A stretch of 7,439 nucleotides of DNA from an uncultured Actinomycetes bacterium (GTDB lineage: Bacteria > Actinomycetota > Actinomycetes > S36-B12), in assembly GCA_905181745.1 (NCBI GenBank), contig CAJIYV010000096.1, forward strand, positions 1 through 7,439. Direction: 5' to 3'. The notes beneath the pieces were generated by a model that made no database searches, was not told where the DNA came from, and worked only from the letters and a program-made list of their open reading frames with translations. A program made the position numbers and the translations under genes. How positions within the stretch are numbered: the stretch's first letter is position 1; every line of letters begins with the position of its first letter. Below, one piece after another: positions 1-6,491 of this stretch.

Positions 1-1650
1 TATTGGGGTTCAGAGCACGAATGGTTGGATGACAACCGCTACACCGGTGACCGCGAATTAGAAAACCCACTGGCCGCTGTGCAGATGGGTTTGATCTACG
101 TCAACCCCGAAGGCCCCAATGGCGTGCCCGACCCGATGGCTTCAGGCCGTGATATTCGGGAGACTTTTGCACGCATGGCAATGAATGACTACGAAACAGT
201 GGCTCTCACCGCTGGTGGTCACACTTTCGGCAAAACGCACGGCGCCGCAGATCCCAATCAATATGTAGGGGTCGAACCAGAAGGCGCACAGCTACAAGAA
301 GTCGGCCTCGGCTGGAAGAGCACTTTTGGAACCGGCAACGGTGAATACACTATTTCCAGTGGAATTGAAGGCGCCTGGACTCCCACTCCCACCACGTGGG
401 ACATGTCTTACTTTGACACCCTCTTTGGGCACGAGTGGGAACTCACTCGCAGCCCGGCCGGAGCGCAGCAATGGACACCCAAAAACGGCGCAGGCTCAGA
501 GGATGTTCCAGACGCTCACAATCCCGAAAAGCGACATGCACCCATGATGACGACCGCGGATATGGCGATGCGGGTTGATCCCATCTACGAACAAATCTCC
601 CGACACTTTCACGCAAACCCGGCAGAGTTCGCCGACGCCTTCGCGCGGGCATGGTTCAAATTAACCCACCGTGACATGGGCCCAATTGCACGCTACGTTG
701 GGGCGGAAGTCCCCAGTGAAGTTCTCATTTGGCAAGATCCGGTACCCGCAGTAGAAGGTGTACTGATCGACGAAGCAGATATTGCTACCCTCAAGGCCAA
801 AGTGCTTGCAAGTGGATTGAGCATCTCTGAACTCGTGTCAACAGGGTGGGCTTCGGCATCCACTTTCCGAGGAACCGATAAGCGCGGTGGTGCAAACGGT
901 GCCCGGATTTGCCTTGAACCACAGCGGGATTGGGCGGTCAACAACCCAGCCCAACTGACCAGAGTCCTAGGGGTGCTGGAAGGAATCGCTCAGGAATTTA
1001 ATAACGGTCCGAAGACAGTATCCATGGCCGACCTGATTGTTCTTGCCGGTTGTGCTGGTGTTGAAAAGGCTGCGAGCAATTCCGGTGAGGCCGTCACGGT
1101 CCCCTTCACTCCGGGCCGCACCGATGCAACCCAGGCCATGACAGATATTGACTCGTTCTCAGTCCTTGAGCCCGTTGCTGACGGATTCCGCAATTACTTG
1201 GGCAAAGAATCAGAACGCTCAGCTGAAAAGTTGCTCGTCGACAAAGCGAATTTACTTACGCTCAGTGCACCAGAAATGTCGGTGCTCGTCGCCGGCATGC
1301 GATCCATGAACGCGAACTTTGATGGATCAAACGTTGGTGTTCTCACTGAGCGGTCAGATGAATTAACCAACGACTTCTTTGTCAACATGACAGATATGGC
1401 AACGCAGTGGAAGCCGGTGTCAGAAAACTCAGAAAACTCAGAAAGTGCCAACCTATTCGAAGGCAGTGACCGGGCAAGTGGTGAGGCGAAGTGGACGGGT
1501 AGCCGAGTGGACTTGGTGTTCGGTTCAAACTCTCAGCTGCGCTCAATCGCTGAGGTATACGCTGGCAGTGACGCGCACGGCAAGTTTGTCTGTGATTTCG
1601 TTTCTGCTTGGAACAAGGTCATGATGTTGGATCGATTTGAGCTTGTCTAA
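1..1650 (+). CDS. katG: Catalase-peroxidase KatG (5' end outside window)
   Basis: Bifunctional haem enzyme that dismutates hydrogen peroxide and has broad peroxidase activity; cytoplasmic. The frame is open from base 1, so the start lies to the left; 549 residues are visible, against about 740 for the family. The distal Arg-Trp-His site is outside the window. Visible residues, matched to M. tuberculosis KatG from memory: adduct Tyr229 (codon 97-99, in GLIYVNPEGP), adduct Met255 (codon 175-177), proximal haem ligand His270 (codon 220-222, in GGHTFGKTHGA), the Ser315 position (codon 358-360, in SSGIEGAW, still Ser), Trp321 three codons after GIE, and mobile Arg418 in THRDMGP. The second, haem-free peroxidase-like domain follows (WASASTFRGTDKRGGANGAR) and the C-terminus is complete (NKVMMLDRFELV). 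The only oddity is a Ser-Glu-Asn microrepeat near the end. It converges on the membrane protein gene downstream. Identity is certain. Confidence 0.97.
   Translation, partial: YWGSEHEWLDDNRYTGDRELENPLAAVQMGLIYVNPEGPNGVPDPMASGRDIRETFARMAMNDYETVALTAGGHTFGKTHGAADPNQYVGVEPEGAQLQEVGLGWKSTFGTGNGEYTISSGIEGAWTPTPTTWDMSYFDTLFGHEWELTRSPAGAQQWTPKNGAGSEDVPDAHNPEKRHAPMMTTADMAMRVDPIYEQISRHFHANPAEFADAFARAWFKLTHRDMGPIARYVGAEVPSEVLIWQDPVPAVEGVLIDEADIATLKAKVLASGLSISELVSTGWASASTFRGTDKRGGANGARICLEPQRDWAVNNPAQLTRVLGVLEGIAQEFNNGPKTVSMADLIVLAGCAGVEKAASNSGEAVTVPFTPGRTDATQAMTDIDSFSVLEPVADGFRNYLGKESERSAEKLLVDKANLLTLSAPEMSVLVAGMRSMNANFDGSNVGVLTERSDELTNDFFVNMTDMATQWKPVSENSENSESANLFEGSDRASGEAKWTGSRVDLVFGSNSQLRSIAEVYAGSDAHGKFVCDFVSAWNKVMMLDRFELV
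1420..1446 (+). repeat. Three 9-base tandem units inside katG
   Basis: TCAGAAAAC occurs twice in tandem, followed by a third unit TCAGAAAGT that differs in its last two bases. In frame this gives Ser-Glu-Asn, Ser-Glu-Asn, Ser-Glu-Ser in the surface loop before the LFEGSDRASGEAKW segment of the C-terminal domain. The reading frame is kept. Probably a small slippage expansion in a tolerant loop. Confidence 0.85.
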
Positions 1651-1660
1651 ATAGTTCTAC

Positions 1661-1699
1661 GTAAGGCGTCGTGGGTTGAACACTCGCGGCGCGCCTTAC
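1661..1699. terminator. Stem-loop in the katG / membrane-protein convergent gap (possible bidirectional terminator)
   Basis: GTAAGGCG (1661-1668) is the exact reverse complement of CGCCTTAC (1692-1699), with a 23-base loop that could hold a small inner GTG/CAC pairing. It starts 10 bases after the katG stop, in the 98-base gap between convergent genes, where a terminator is expected. No T-run follows on either strand, so it is not a classic intrinsic terminator. Nothing else recognisable lies in this gap. Confidence 0.35.
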
Positions 1700-1748
1700 A
1701 GCTGGCTGATTTGGGTCATGGGACCGTGGGGCACTGGAGTACGAGACC

Positions 1749-2453
1749 TTAAGCATCTAGTTCCGGCTCCTGATCGGTTTCCACCACCTGCTTCGCCCCG
1801 GCCAAGAAGCCAACCGCTTTTAGACCATAAGCAACAAAAGGGCCGACGAGCACTGCAAACAGAACAGTTCCGATCCCTACCGTTCCGCCCAGGAACCATC
1901 CGATTGTTAATGCACCTACCTCGATGCCTAATCGCACCCGGGCCACTGGCCATCCGGTCTTAAAATGGATTCCGGTCATCATGCCGTCACGTGGGCCAGG
2001 CCCAAGGTTGGTCGTGAGGTAAAGACCGCTGCCAATCCCTACGCAGGCGATACCAGCAATGACAAGCAAGATTCGTACGCCACTATGGGTGGGGTGCGGA
2101 ATAATCGTACTCATGACTTCAAGGGCCGTGGCGATAACGATTGCGTTGGCAATTGTGCCGAGCCCTAGTCGTTCGCGCAGGGGAATCCAGGCCAATAGCA
2201 CGACAAGGCTAATTATGAAGGTGGTCACACCAATATTGAGTCCGGTCCTGGCGGTAAGGCCTTGGGCGAACACAGTCCACGGCCCCACACCGAGGTCGGC
2301 GACCACTAGGAGAGCCTCGCCGGTACCGAAAATCCACAGGCCACCAATCAGGATCGCGAGGGTGCTTGGCTGTGAGCTCCATCGTGATTCCGAACGCCAA
2401 CGGGTCAGCGGCACACTCCGCGAGGGAGTAAGAAATCCAGGTAAAAAAGCCAT
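1749..2453 (-). CDS. YczE/YyaS-like integral membrane protein
   Basis: A 234-residue polytopic inner-membrane protein of the YczE/YyaS/YitT type; function not established. A basic, Ser-rich N-terminus (residues 1-30) precedes the first hydrophobic segment (about 31-52). About five membrane spans follow, with a short polar C-terminal tail (VVETDQEPELDA). The family signature is an internal duplication: DLGVGPWTVFAQGL after span 1 (from residue 53) and NLGPGPRDGMMTGI at 149-162, each followed by a TG turn and another span. I chose the ATG at 2453 because GAGAGAAAA lies just before it. A TTG at 2474 would add seven residues but has no purine-rich site. It is divergent from the lipoprotein gene across 40 bases and convergent with katG, so probably monocistronic. 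The family call is firm; substrate and role are unknown. Confidence 0.85.
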   Translation of the reverse strand: MAFLPGFLTPSRSVPLTRWRSESRWSSQPSTLAILIGGLWIFGTGEALLVVADLGVGPWTVFAQGLTARTGLNIGVTTFIISLVVLLAWIPLRERLGLGTIANAIVIATALEVMSTIIPHPTHSGVRILLVIAGIACVGIGSGLYLTTNLGPGPRDGMMTGIHFKTGWPVARVRLGIEVGALTIGWFLGGTVGIGTVLFAVLVGPFVAYGLKAVGFLAGAKQVVETDQEPELDA

Positions 2454-2481
2454 TTTTCTCTCGTGAACTCTCAAGGTGGGT

Positions 2482-2487
2482 TAAGTT
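2482..2487 (+). promoter_or_regulatory. Candidate -10 element for the cupin lipoprotein gene
   Basis: TAAGTT fits the actinobacterial TANNNT -10 pattern and ends six bases before the GTG start at 2494, so transcription could begin at or next to the start codon (leaderless). No convincing -35 was found. A purine stretch AAGGTGGG (2473-2480) also lies upstream, but at 13 bases from the GTG it is rather far for a ribosome binding site. Weak evidence. Confidence 0.35.
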
Positions 2488-2493
2488 GTAACC

Positions 2494-2973
2494 GTGCTGT
2501 TATCAAAATCGGGGCCGATTTTACGGGGGCTTATTGCATTGGCGCTAATCGGAACTCTAGTGACCGCATGCGGTGGAGATGATGACACCGTTGCCACTTC
2601 ACCTGATTCGCCGACCACCGCGGAGTTCACCGGCACCCAACAACTCATGATCGATCAAGAGATCACGGTGCTTGATCAAAAGTTGGTCTACCCGAAAAAG
2701 GGTAGGGCGCAAGTTTCCAGCATGATTACCACGCTTGAGCCCGGACAGGAAACTGGTTGGCAGCTGCACCGGGTACCCGTGTACGTCTATGTCCTCAGCG
2801 GTACATACACGGTGGAATACGAAGCTGGCGTAACCAAAGAGTTCCCAGCAGGCAGTTCTACAATGCAGGCGATTAAGGCAAATTACAATGGCATCAATAA
2901 GGGTGAAGACGCCGTTCAGTTGCTCACTGTGTTCATAGGTTCGAAGGGCAAAAAGAACACCGTGTCGCGTTAG
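2494..2973 (+). CDS. Small cupin-like lipoprotein
   Basis: A 159-residue predicted exported lipoprotein. It has a basic start, a hydrophobic core (residues 8-25) and a lipobox V-T-A-C with lipidated Cys26, then an acidic, Ser/Thr/Pro-rich linker (27-48). Residues 75-148 look like a single cupin (double-stranded beta-barrel) domain, with the pattern LEPGQETGW, LHRVPVYVYVLSGTYTVEY, then FPAGSS. The metal ligands look degraded: the first motif retains only His92 (Gln where the first His would be), and the second motif after PAG lacks its His. A metal-free ligand-binding or structural role is therefore more likely than an oxygenase. The C-terminus is basic (KGKKNTVSR). The GTG start is the one compatible with the signal peptide. 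It converges with the mocA-like gene, six bases apart. Specific function unknown. Confidence 0.8.
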   Translation: MLLSKSGPILRGLIALALIGTLVTACGGDDDTVATSPDSPTTAEFTGTQQLMIDQEITVLDQKLVYPKKGRAQVSSMITTLEPGQETGWQLHRVPVYVYVLSGTYTVEYEAGVTKEFPAGSSTMQAIKANYNGINKGEDAVQLLTVFIGSKGKKNTVSR

Positions 2974-2977
2974 TTCT

Positions 2978-2999
2978 ATTTAGGGCCGGTGGTCTAAAT
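2978..2999. repeat. Inverted repeat at the lipoprotein / mocA convergent ends
   Basis: ATTTAG (2978-2983) pairs with CTAAAT (2994-2999) around a GC-rich 10-base loop. It covers the stop codon of the - strand gene and starts five bases after the stop of the lipoprotein gene. The position suits a bidirectional terminator or mRNA 3'-end stabiliser, but the stem is short and no T-run follows. Confidence 0.3.
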
Positions 3000-3567
3000 C
3001 AGTTCCAGAAGCAAATTCGCTAAGGGCGACCTGAAGCGCATTGTTATTTCTCAGGTAGTTTTTGGCCCCCACATCGCCCACTAATTCGGTGATGAGCCCC
3101 GCCCAGTGTTCACGCCCAATGACCACTGGGTGACCAACTTCGCTTCCGTAGATGGATTGAATTAGGCGACCCTCATGGCCAAGCAGTTCGGTGAGCCCTT
3201 CGACACTGAGTCCGATGTGATCGACGAGAGTAATCACTACTCGATCGACCTCGGGTTCGTCCGTGGTGAGGTGCTCTAGCCCCGCCCGCAGGCTCGAGGC
3301 CATTCCGGTCGCGAAGTCGGGGTTTTCTAGCACTGTGGCGTGGGGCACTTCACCAATCCAGGCACCGAGCACAACGAAAACTGTGGCTACTCCAGATTCA
3401 CGCAGGATTCGGACACTGCGATCCACGAGCGGTTCGTTTTCAAAGACAAAAGGTGCCTTTGGCCCGCCGAATCTTTGACCGCTGCCAGCAGCGAGAACTA
3501 GGCCCGCAATGCCTGCCATGCCCGCCGAACCAGTCGCATTCGAGGGAGGGGGTGACGAATTAGCCAT
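2980..3567 (-). CDS. mocA: MocA-type molybdenum cofactor nucleotidyltransferase
   Basis: A 195-residue protein of the MobA/MocA/GlmU nucleotidyltransferase fold. It probably transfers CMP from CTP to molybdopterin-Mo, giving the MCD cofactor used by CO dehydrogenase and related hydroxylases. Nucleotide-binding loop LVLAAGSGQRFGGPK at residues 23-37; the AAG form resembles MocA, whereas MobA usually has LAGG. Other family blocks: ENPDFATGMASSLRAGL (80-96), metal-binding Asp116 in LVDH, GHPVVIGREHW (145-155), and a DVGAKNYLR block (165-173). I chose the ATG at 3567 because GGTGGA lies directly before it and a -10/-35 pair is placed for it. An ATG at 3519 would remove a Ser/Pro/Gly-rich 16-residue extension and start at MAGIAG, so the start is not certain. 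It is divergent from moaE by 22 bases. CTP versus GTP specificity is inferred. A general NTP transferase acting elsewhere is less likely, given the neighbours. Confidence 0.85.
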   Translation of the reverse strand: MANSSPPPSNATGSAGMAGIAGLVLAAGSGQRFGGPKAPFVFENEPLVDRSVRILRESGVATVFVVLGAWIGEVPHATVLENPDFATGMASSLRAGLEHLTTDEPEVDRVVITLVDHIGLSVEGLTELLGHEGRLIQSIYGSEVGHPVVIGREHWAGLITELVGDVGAKNYLRNNNALQVALSEFASGTDLDHRP

Positions 3568-3580
3568 AGTCCACCATAAT
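3552..3580 (+). promoter_or_regulatory. Candidate moaE-moaA promoter (leaderless)
   Basis: GTGACG (3552-3557, 4 of 6 to the -35 consensus), a 17-base spacer, and CATAAT (3575-3580, 5 of 6 to the -10 consensus). Transcription would start at about 3587-3590, at the ATG of moaE, and no good ribosome binding site precedes that ATG. The -35 lies inside the 5' end of the divergent mocA gene. Confidence 0.5.
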
Positions 3581-3592
3581 GAGCGTATTATG
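3575..3592. repeat. Perfect 6-6-6 dyad formed by two opposed -10 boxes
   Basis: CATAAT (3575-3580) and ATTATG (3587-3592) are exact reverse complements around the 6-base spacer GAGCGT. Each half is the best -10 candidate for one of the two divergent genes, and the right half contains the moaE ATG. It could be simply a symmetric promoter pair or also a regulator site. The sequence is clear; the role is inferred. Confidence 0.6.
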
Positions 3593-3614
3593 CCAGCGAT
3601 TGTCCACCTGTCAG
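3587..3614 (-). promoter_or_regulatory. Candidate promoter of the mocA-like gene
   Basis: Read on the - strand: CTGACA (3614-3609, 5 of 6 to the -35 consensus), a 16-base spacer, then CATAAT (3592-3587, 5 of 6 to the -10 consensus). Transcription would start near 3580, leaving a leader of about a dozen bases that contains GGTGGA (3575-3570) before the ATG at 3567. Its -35 lies inside the moaE coding region. Confidence 0.5.
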
Positions 3615-4015
3615 AAGTAACAGAGGCACGCATAAACGCTGAAGCGGTGAAGGCTTTGGTGAGCGATTCAACCACCGGGGCCGTCGTACTGTTTAGCGGC
3701 GATGTTCGTAACCATGACCACGGGCGGACAGTTATTTCGTTGACCTATGAAGGGCATCCTTCCTCCCAAGAGGTTCTCGCCGCGGTAGTGAATAATTTTG
3801 CAGCCCGGTCGCAGACCACCGCGATTGCGGCCGTTCACCGGATTGGCGACATCCCGATTGGTGAGGCCGCGTTAGTGGTGGCGGTGGGCAGCTCTCACCG
3901 GGGTGACGCTTTCGCAGCGGCAGGCGCTTTAGTTGATGTGATTAAAGAAGAATTGCCAGTATGGAAACATCAATTTTTTTCCGATGGATCTGATGAATGG
4001 GTGAATTGCGCATGA
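3590..4015 (+). CDS. moaE: Molybdopterin synthase catalytic (large) subunit MoaE
   Basis: A 141-residue cytoplasmic protein. With thiocarboxylated MoaD it converts cyclic pyranopterin monophosphate (cPMP) to molybdopterin by adding the dithiolene sulfurs. Family landmarks in order: FSGDVRNHDHGRTV (about 35-48, with Arg40 near the position of E. coli Arg39), AAVHRIGDIPIGE (80-92), SSHRGDAF (101-108, His103 and Arg104), and IKEELPVWK with Lys119 and Lys126. The last four match the E. coli active-site numbering. Length is close to the usual 140-150. The ATG at 3590 is chosen because homology begins there; an upstream in-frame ATG at 3509 would run across the mocA promoter and the 5' end of mocA. 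The stop overlaps the moaA start (ATGA), so the two genes are probably translationally coupled. Transcripts may be leaderless. MoaD is encoded separately, on the opposite strand. Confidence 0.95.
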   Translation: MPAIVHLSEVTEARINAEAVKALVSDSTTGAVVLFSGDVRNHDHGRTVISLTYEGHPSSQEVLAAVVNNFAARSQTTAIAAVHRIGDIPIGEAALVVAVGSSHRGDAFAAAGALVDVIKEELPVWKHQFFSDGSDEWVNCA

Positions 4016-5019
4016 GTGAAACTACACAACTTGTTGACACGTACGGTCGGGTGCACCGCGATTTGCGGGTATCACTCACCGATCGTTGTTCATTGCGCTG
4101 CACGTACTGCATGCCGGCTGATTTTTCTGACTGGATTGCAAATGAGAAGCTACTCTCCACCGAGGAGCTAGTCACAGTTATTGGGTTGTGCGTTGATGCC
4201 GGGATCACCCAGGTGCGCCTGACCGGTGGTGAGCCGCTCTTACGACGAGACATTGCCGACATTATTCGCCGGATAAATGAACTACCCAAGGCGCCGCGCA
4301 TTTCCTTAACTACAAATGCTTTGCGCTTAGCGGAGGTTGCCCAAGATCTTAAAGATGCCGGATTGCAGCGGGTGAACGTTTCCTTAGACACACTTGACCC
4401 GGTTCGATTTAAAGAAATGACACATCGAGATCGTTTCCACGACGTGATCACTGGAATTGAAGCAGCACAAGCGGCGGGCCTTACTCCGCTGAAAGTTAAT
4501 TCCGTTTTGCTCAAGGGCATTAATGATGACGAGGCAATTCCCTTACTACGTCACGCACTCGCAAATGACTGGAGTCTTCGGTTCATCGAACAAATGCCGC
4601 TGGATGCCGGGGATTTATGGGCACGCCCTGCCATGGTGACGGCCGACGAAATTCAGAGCGAACTCGAACGTGAATTTGATTTGACTCCAGTACCAAGCCG
4701 GGGCTCCGCACCCGCTGAAGAGTTTTACGTCAATGGTGGACCAGCCACTGTTGGAATTATTGCCAGCGTGACCCGACCATTTTGCGCGGCGTGTGACCGA
4801 CTGCGCTTGACGGCAGATGGGCAGTTCAGAAACTGCCTTTTTGCCCGTGATGAAACCGATGTGCGTGCAGTGCTGCGCTCAGATGTGTCGCAGTCCGAAA
4901 AAGATGCTGGTGTTCGAGCCATTATTGAATCAGTGACTAAAGCGAAGTTGCCAGGACATGGAATCAATGATCCTGACTTTATAAAGCCGGACCGTCCCAT
5001 GAGTGCAATTGGCGGATAG
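4012..5019 (+). CDS. moaA: GTP 3',8-cyclase MoaA (radical SAM)
   Basis: A 335-residue enzyme that cyclises GTP to 3',8-cyclo-GTP, the first step of molybdenum cofactor synthesis; MoaC, not in this window, then makes cPMP. The N-terminal radical-SAM cluster is DRCSLRCTYCMP with Cys26, Cys30 and Cys33. The SAM-binding TGGEP is at 71-75 and SLTTNA at 98-103. The second [4Fe-4S] site has Cys258, Cys261 and Cys275 (C-X2-C-X13-C). The conserved Gly-Gly C-terminus (MSAIGG) is intact. The ATG at 4012 is chosen because it overlaps the moaE stop by four bases and has GGTGA seven bases upstream; an ATG at 3997 would add only five residues. It converges with moaD, whose stop lies two bases beyond. All functional residues I can check are present. 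Confidence 0.97.
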   Translation: MSETTQLVDTYGRVHRDLRVSLTDRCSLRCTYCMPADFSDWIANEKLLSTEELVTVIGLCVDAGITQVRLTGGEPLLRRDIADIIRRINELPKAPRISLTTNALRLAEVAQDLKDAGLQRVNVSLDTLDPVRFKEMTHRDRFHDVITGIEAAQAAGLTPLKVNSVLLKGINDDEAIPLLRHALANDWSLRFIEQMPLDAGDLWARPAMVTADEIQSELEREFDLTPVPSRGSAPAEEFYVNGGPATVGIIASVTRPFCAACDRLRLTADGQFRNCLFARDETDVRAVLRSDVSQSEKDAGVRAIIESVTKAKLPGHGINDPDFIKPDRPMSAIGG

Positions 5020-5021
5020 TT

Positions 5022-5264
5022 TTAGCCACCAGAAAATGGCGGCATGACATCAATTCTTTGATCAGAATTAATCTGGCAGTCCCCATCTTTGCCAAATGAG
5101 TGCCCGTCGACGATCAGTGAACATTGCGGCAAAACTGTGGCGAGATCTGGTGAATGTGAGATCAACTCGGCTTTGAGCTGCACCAAGGTGCTGGCCTCTA
5201 CGCTGAGTGATCTTTGCTTTGCGGCATGACGGGCAGCGGCATACAGATTGACTGTGATACTCAT
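5022..5264 (-). CDS. moaD: Molybdopterin synthase sulfur-carrier (small) subunit MoaD
   Basis: An 80-residue ubiquitin-fold sulfur carrier. It ends in the obligatory Gly-Gly (PPFSGG), which an adenylyltransferase (MoeB type, not in this window) activates so that a C-terminal thiocarboxylate can form and donate sulfur to MoaE. The N-terminal beta-strand (MSITVNLYAAARHAAK), the acidic middle and the DQRIDVMPPFSGG end fit the family, and the length matches E. coli MoaD (81). The ATG at 5264 overlaps the stop of the upstream xdhC gene (TGA at 5263-5261) by four bases, with CGGGAG seven bases before it. It therefore belongs to the xdhC transcript rather than to the moaE-moaA operon. A ThiS-type carrier is the alternative, but the moa context favours MoaD. 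Confidence 0.92.
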   Translation of the reverse strand: MSITVNLYAAARHAAKQRSLSVEASTLVQLKAELISHSPDLATVLPQCSLIVDGHSFGKDGDCQINSDQRIDVMPPFSGG

Positions 5265-6364
5265 CGGGGGGCTCCCGGGTGGATCGGTCCTTGGGTCTTG
5301 GTGAGAGATTGGCCAGAGCCACCCCAGCGGTGTTGAACAATTTCGGCGCAGATACTAATCGCGGTTTCTTCGGGTGTGCGGGCGCCGATGTCCACACCAA
5401 TTGGTGAATGAATGCGGGCAAGTTCGACATCGGAAACTCCTGCTTCCCGCAAACGGCTGACGCGATCTTCATGGGTGCGGCGAGACCCCATTGCTCCGAT
5501 ATAGCCAGCCTTGGTCGCTAGCGCCACTTTGAGCGCGGGGACATCAAATTTGGGATCATGGGTGAGAACCGCGATTACGGTTCGCGGGTCCACTTCCTGT
5601 TGTTCAAGCCAGCGGTGCGGCCAATCAACCACGACGTGGTCTGCTTCGGGGAATCGTTTTGCGGTAGCAAAAACAGGGCGGGCATCACACACGGTCACCG
5701 TGTAACCGAGCATCTTGGCTGCGCGCACCAATGCCGCTGAGAAATCAATTGCGCCAAAAACAAACATTTGGGCGGGGGGAGCAAAACTGGCCACGAACAC
5801 GCTTAGCCCTTCTCCGAGGCGTTCGCCCGCAGGGCCGTATTCAATTGTTCCGGTTAACCCCGCGGCCAACATGCCTAGTGCATCTTCGCGGACAGTGTCA
5901 TCGAGGCGATCGGTCCCCAATGAGCCGGTGGATGATTCAGGAGTAATCACTAAATGTCGCCCAACAAAATGTGGACCTTTGATAATTGTGGCGACACCCA
6001 CTGGATCGCCTCTTTCAATTCGGGCGGCGATATCCGGCAACTCGGGCCACGTGTCTTGATTTACTTGCTCAACAAAAACTTCGAGGATCCCACCGCAAGT
6101 CAACCCAACGGCGAAGGCGTCATCGTCACTGACTCCGTAGTGTTCGAAGCGCGGGTGCCCGTCAGTGAGGACTTCGGTGCCCACTTCAAATAAGGCGCCC
6201 TCAACGCACCCACCGCTGACACTGCCAACGGCCTCACCGCTGGCGGTGACCAACATTGAGGCGCCAGCGGGTCGCGGGGCGGAACGCCAAGTCTGAACGA
6301 CTGTTGCCATCGCAGCGCCTTCAGATTCGTATGCCGCAAGGAGTTCGTTCAATATTTCTCGCAT
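5261..6364 (-). CDS. xdhC: XdhC/CoxI-family molybdenum cofactor maturation factor (full-length)
   Basis: A 367-residue two-domain cytoplasmic protein. Family members such as Rhodobacter XdhC bind mature molybdenum cofactor, support its sulfuration and hand it to the apo-hydroxylase. N-terminal XdhC_CoxI domain (about 1-100): TWRSAPRPAGASM, then GSVSGGCVEGALFE with Cys53, and GLTCGGILEVFVE with Cys90. C-terminal Rossmann-like XdhC_C domain (about 198-345): MFVFGAIDFSAALVRAAK, YTVTVCDARPVFATAKRFPE, YIGAMGSRRTHEDR (288-301) and HSPIGVDIGARTPEE (319-333). The tail after 345 is short and polar. The start is ATG at 6364, with no strong ribosome binding site (TTAGGTTAGG six bases away is the nearest). 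moaD follows with a 4-base overlap. It is divergent from coxG. The family is certain; the target enzyme is inferred to be a CO dehydrogenase-like hydroxylase. Confidence 0.95.
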   Translation of the reverse strand: MREILNELLAAYESEGAAMATVVQTWRSAPRPAGASMLVTASGEAVGSVSGGCVEGALFEVGTEVLTDGHPRFEHYGVSDDDAFAVGLTCGGILEVFVEQVNQDTWPELPDIAARIERGDPVGVATIIKGPHFVGRHLVITPESSTGSLGTDRLDDTVREDALGMLAAGLTGTIEYGPAGERLGEGLSVFVASFAPPAQMFVFGAIDFSAALVRAAKMLGYTVTVCDARPVFATAKRFPEADHVVVDWPHRWLEQQEVDPRTVIAVLTHDPKFDVPALKVALATKAGYIGAMGSRRTHEDRVSRLREAGVSDVELARIHSPIGVDIGARTPEETAISICAEIVQHRWGGSGQSLTKTQGPIHPGAPR

Positions 6365-6379
6365 AGTGCGCCTAACCTA

Positions 6380-6408
6380 AGTCTATTTCGCTAAAGTGCT
6401 TGCGTGAA
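6380..6408 (-). promoter_or_regulatory. Candidate xdhC-moaD promoter
   Basis: Read on the - strand: TTCACG (6408-6403), a 17-base spacer and TAGACT (6385-6380), each 4 of 6 to consensus; TAGACT also fits TANNNT. Transcription would start near 6373, leaving a very short leader before the ATG at 6364. The -35 lies inside the palindrome at 6395-6414. Weak on its own; position is the main support. Confidence 0.35.
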
Positions 6409-6414
6409 CGCACT
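6395..6414. promoter_or_regulatory. Nested palindrome in the xdhC-coxG gap (possible operator)
   Basis: AGTGC (6395-6399) and GCACT (6410-6414) are inverted. Inside them TGCGT-GA-ACGCA (6401-6412) forms a second perfect dyad with a two-base centre. It lies in the 138-base gap between the divergent genes and covers the candidate xdhC -35. The same gap has another AGTGC at 6365-6369 and an 8-base palindrome CCCTAGGG (6441-6448). The symmetry is typical of a dimeric repressor site, but no regulator gene is in the window. Confidence 0.4.
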
Positions 6415-6491
6415 AAATCATGTGACGATGTTCAGGCAATCCCTAGGGCCCACTAAGCCATTTATTGAGGGTTAAACCGTGGGATCAAATT

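Noticed and set aside
2059..2466. Open frame of 135 codons on the + strand
   Set aside because: It lies antisense to the YczE-like gene, whose hydrophobic segments and family motifs are clear. The translation resembles no domain and has no supported start.
3568..3589. Moco riboswitch upstream of moaE-moaA or mocA
   Set aside because: The gap is only 22 bases, too short for the structured leader, and both genes appear to have very short or no leaders.
3942..4520. Open frame of 192 codons on the - strand
   Set aside because: It is antisense to moaE and moaA, both with intact catalytic motifs. The translation is rich in Ser/Arg without recognisable features.
5715..6193. Overlapping open frames on the + strand (5715-6059, 5954-6193)
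   Set aside because: They are antisense to the conserved xdhC coding sequence and show no ribosome binding site or domain.
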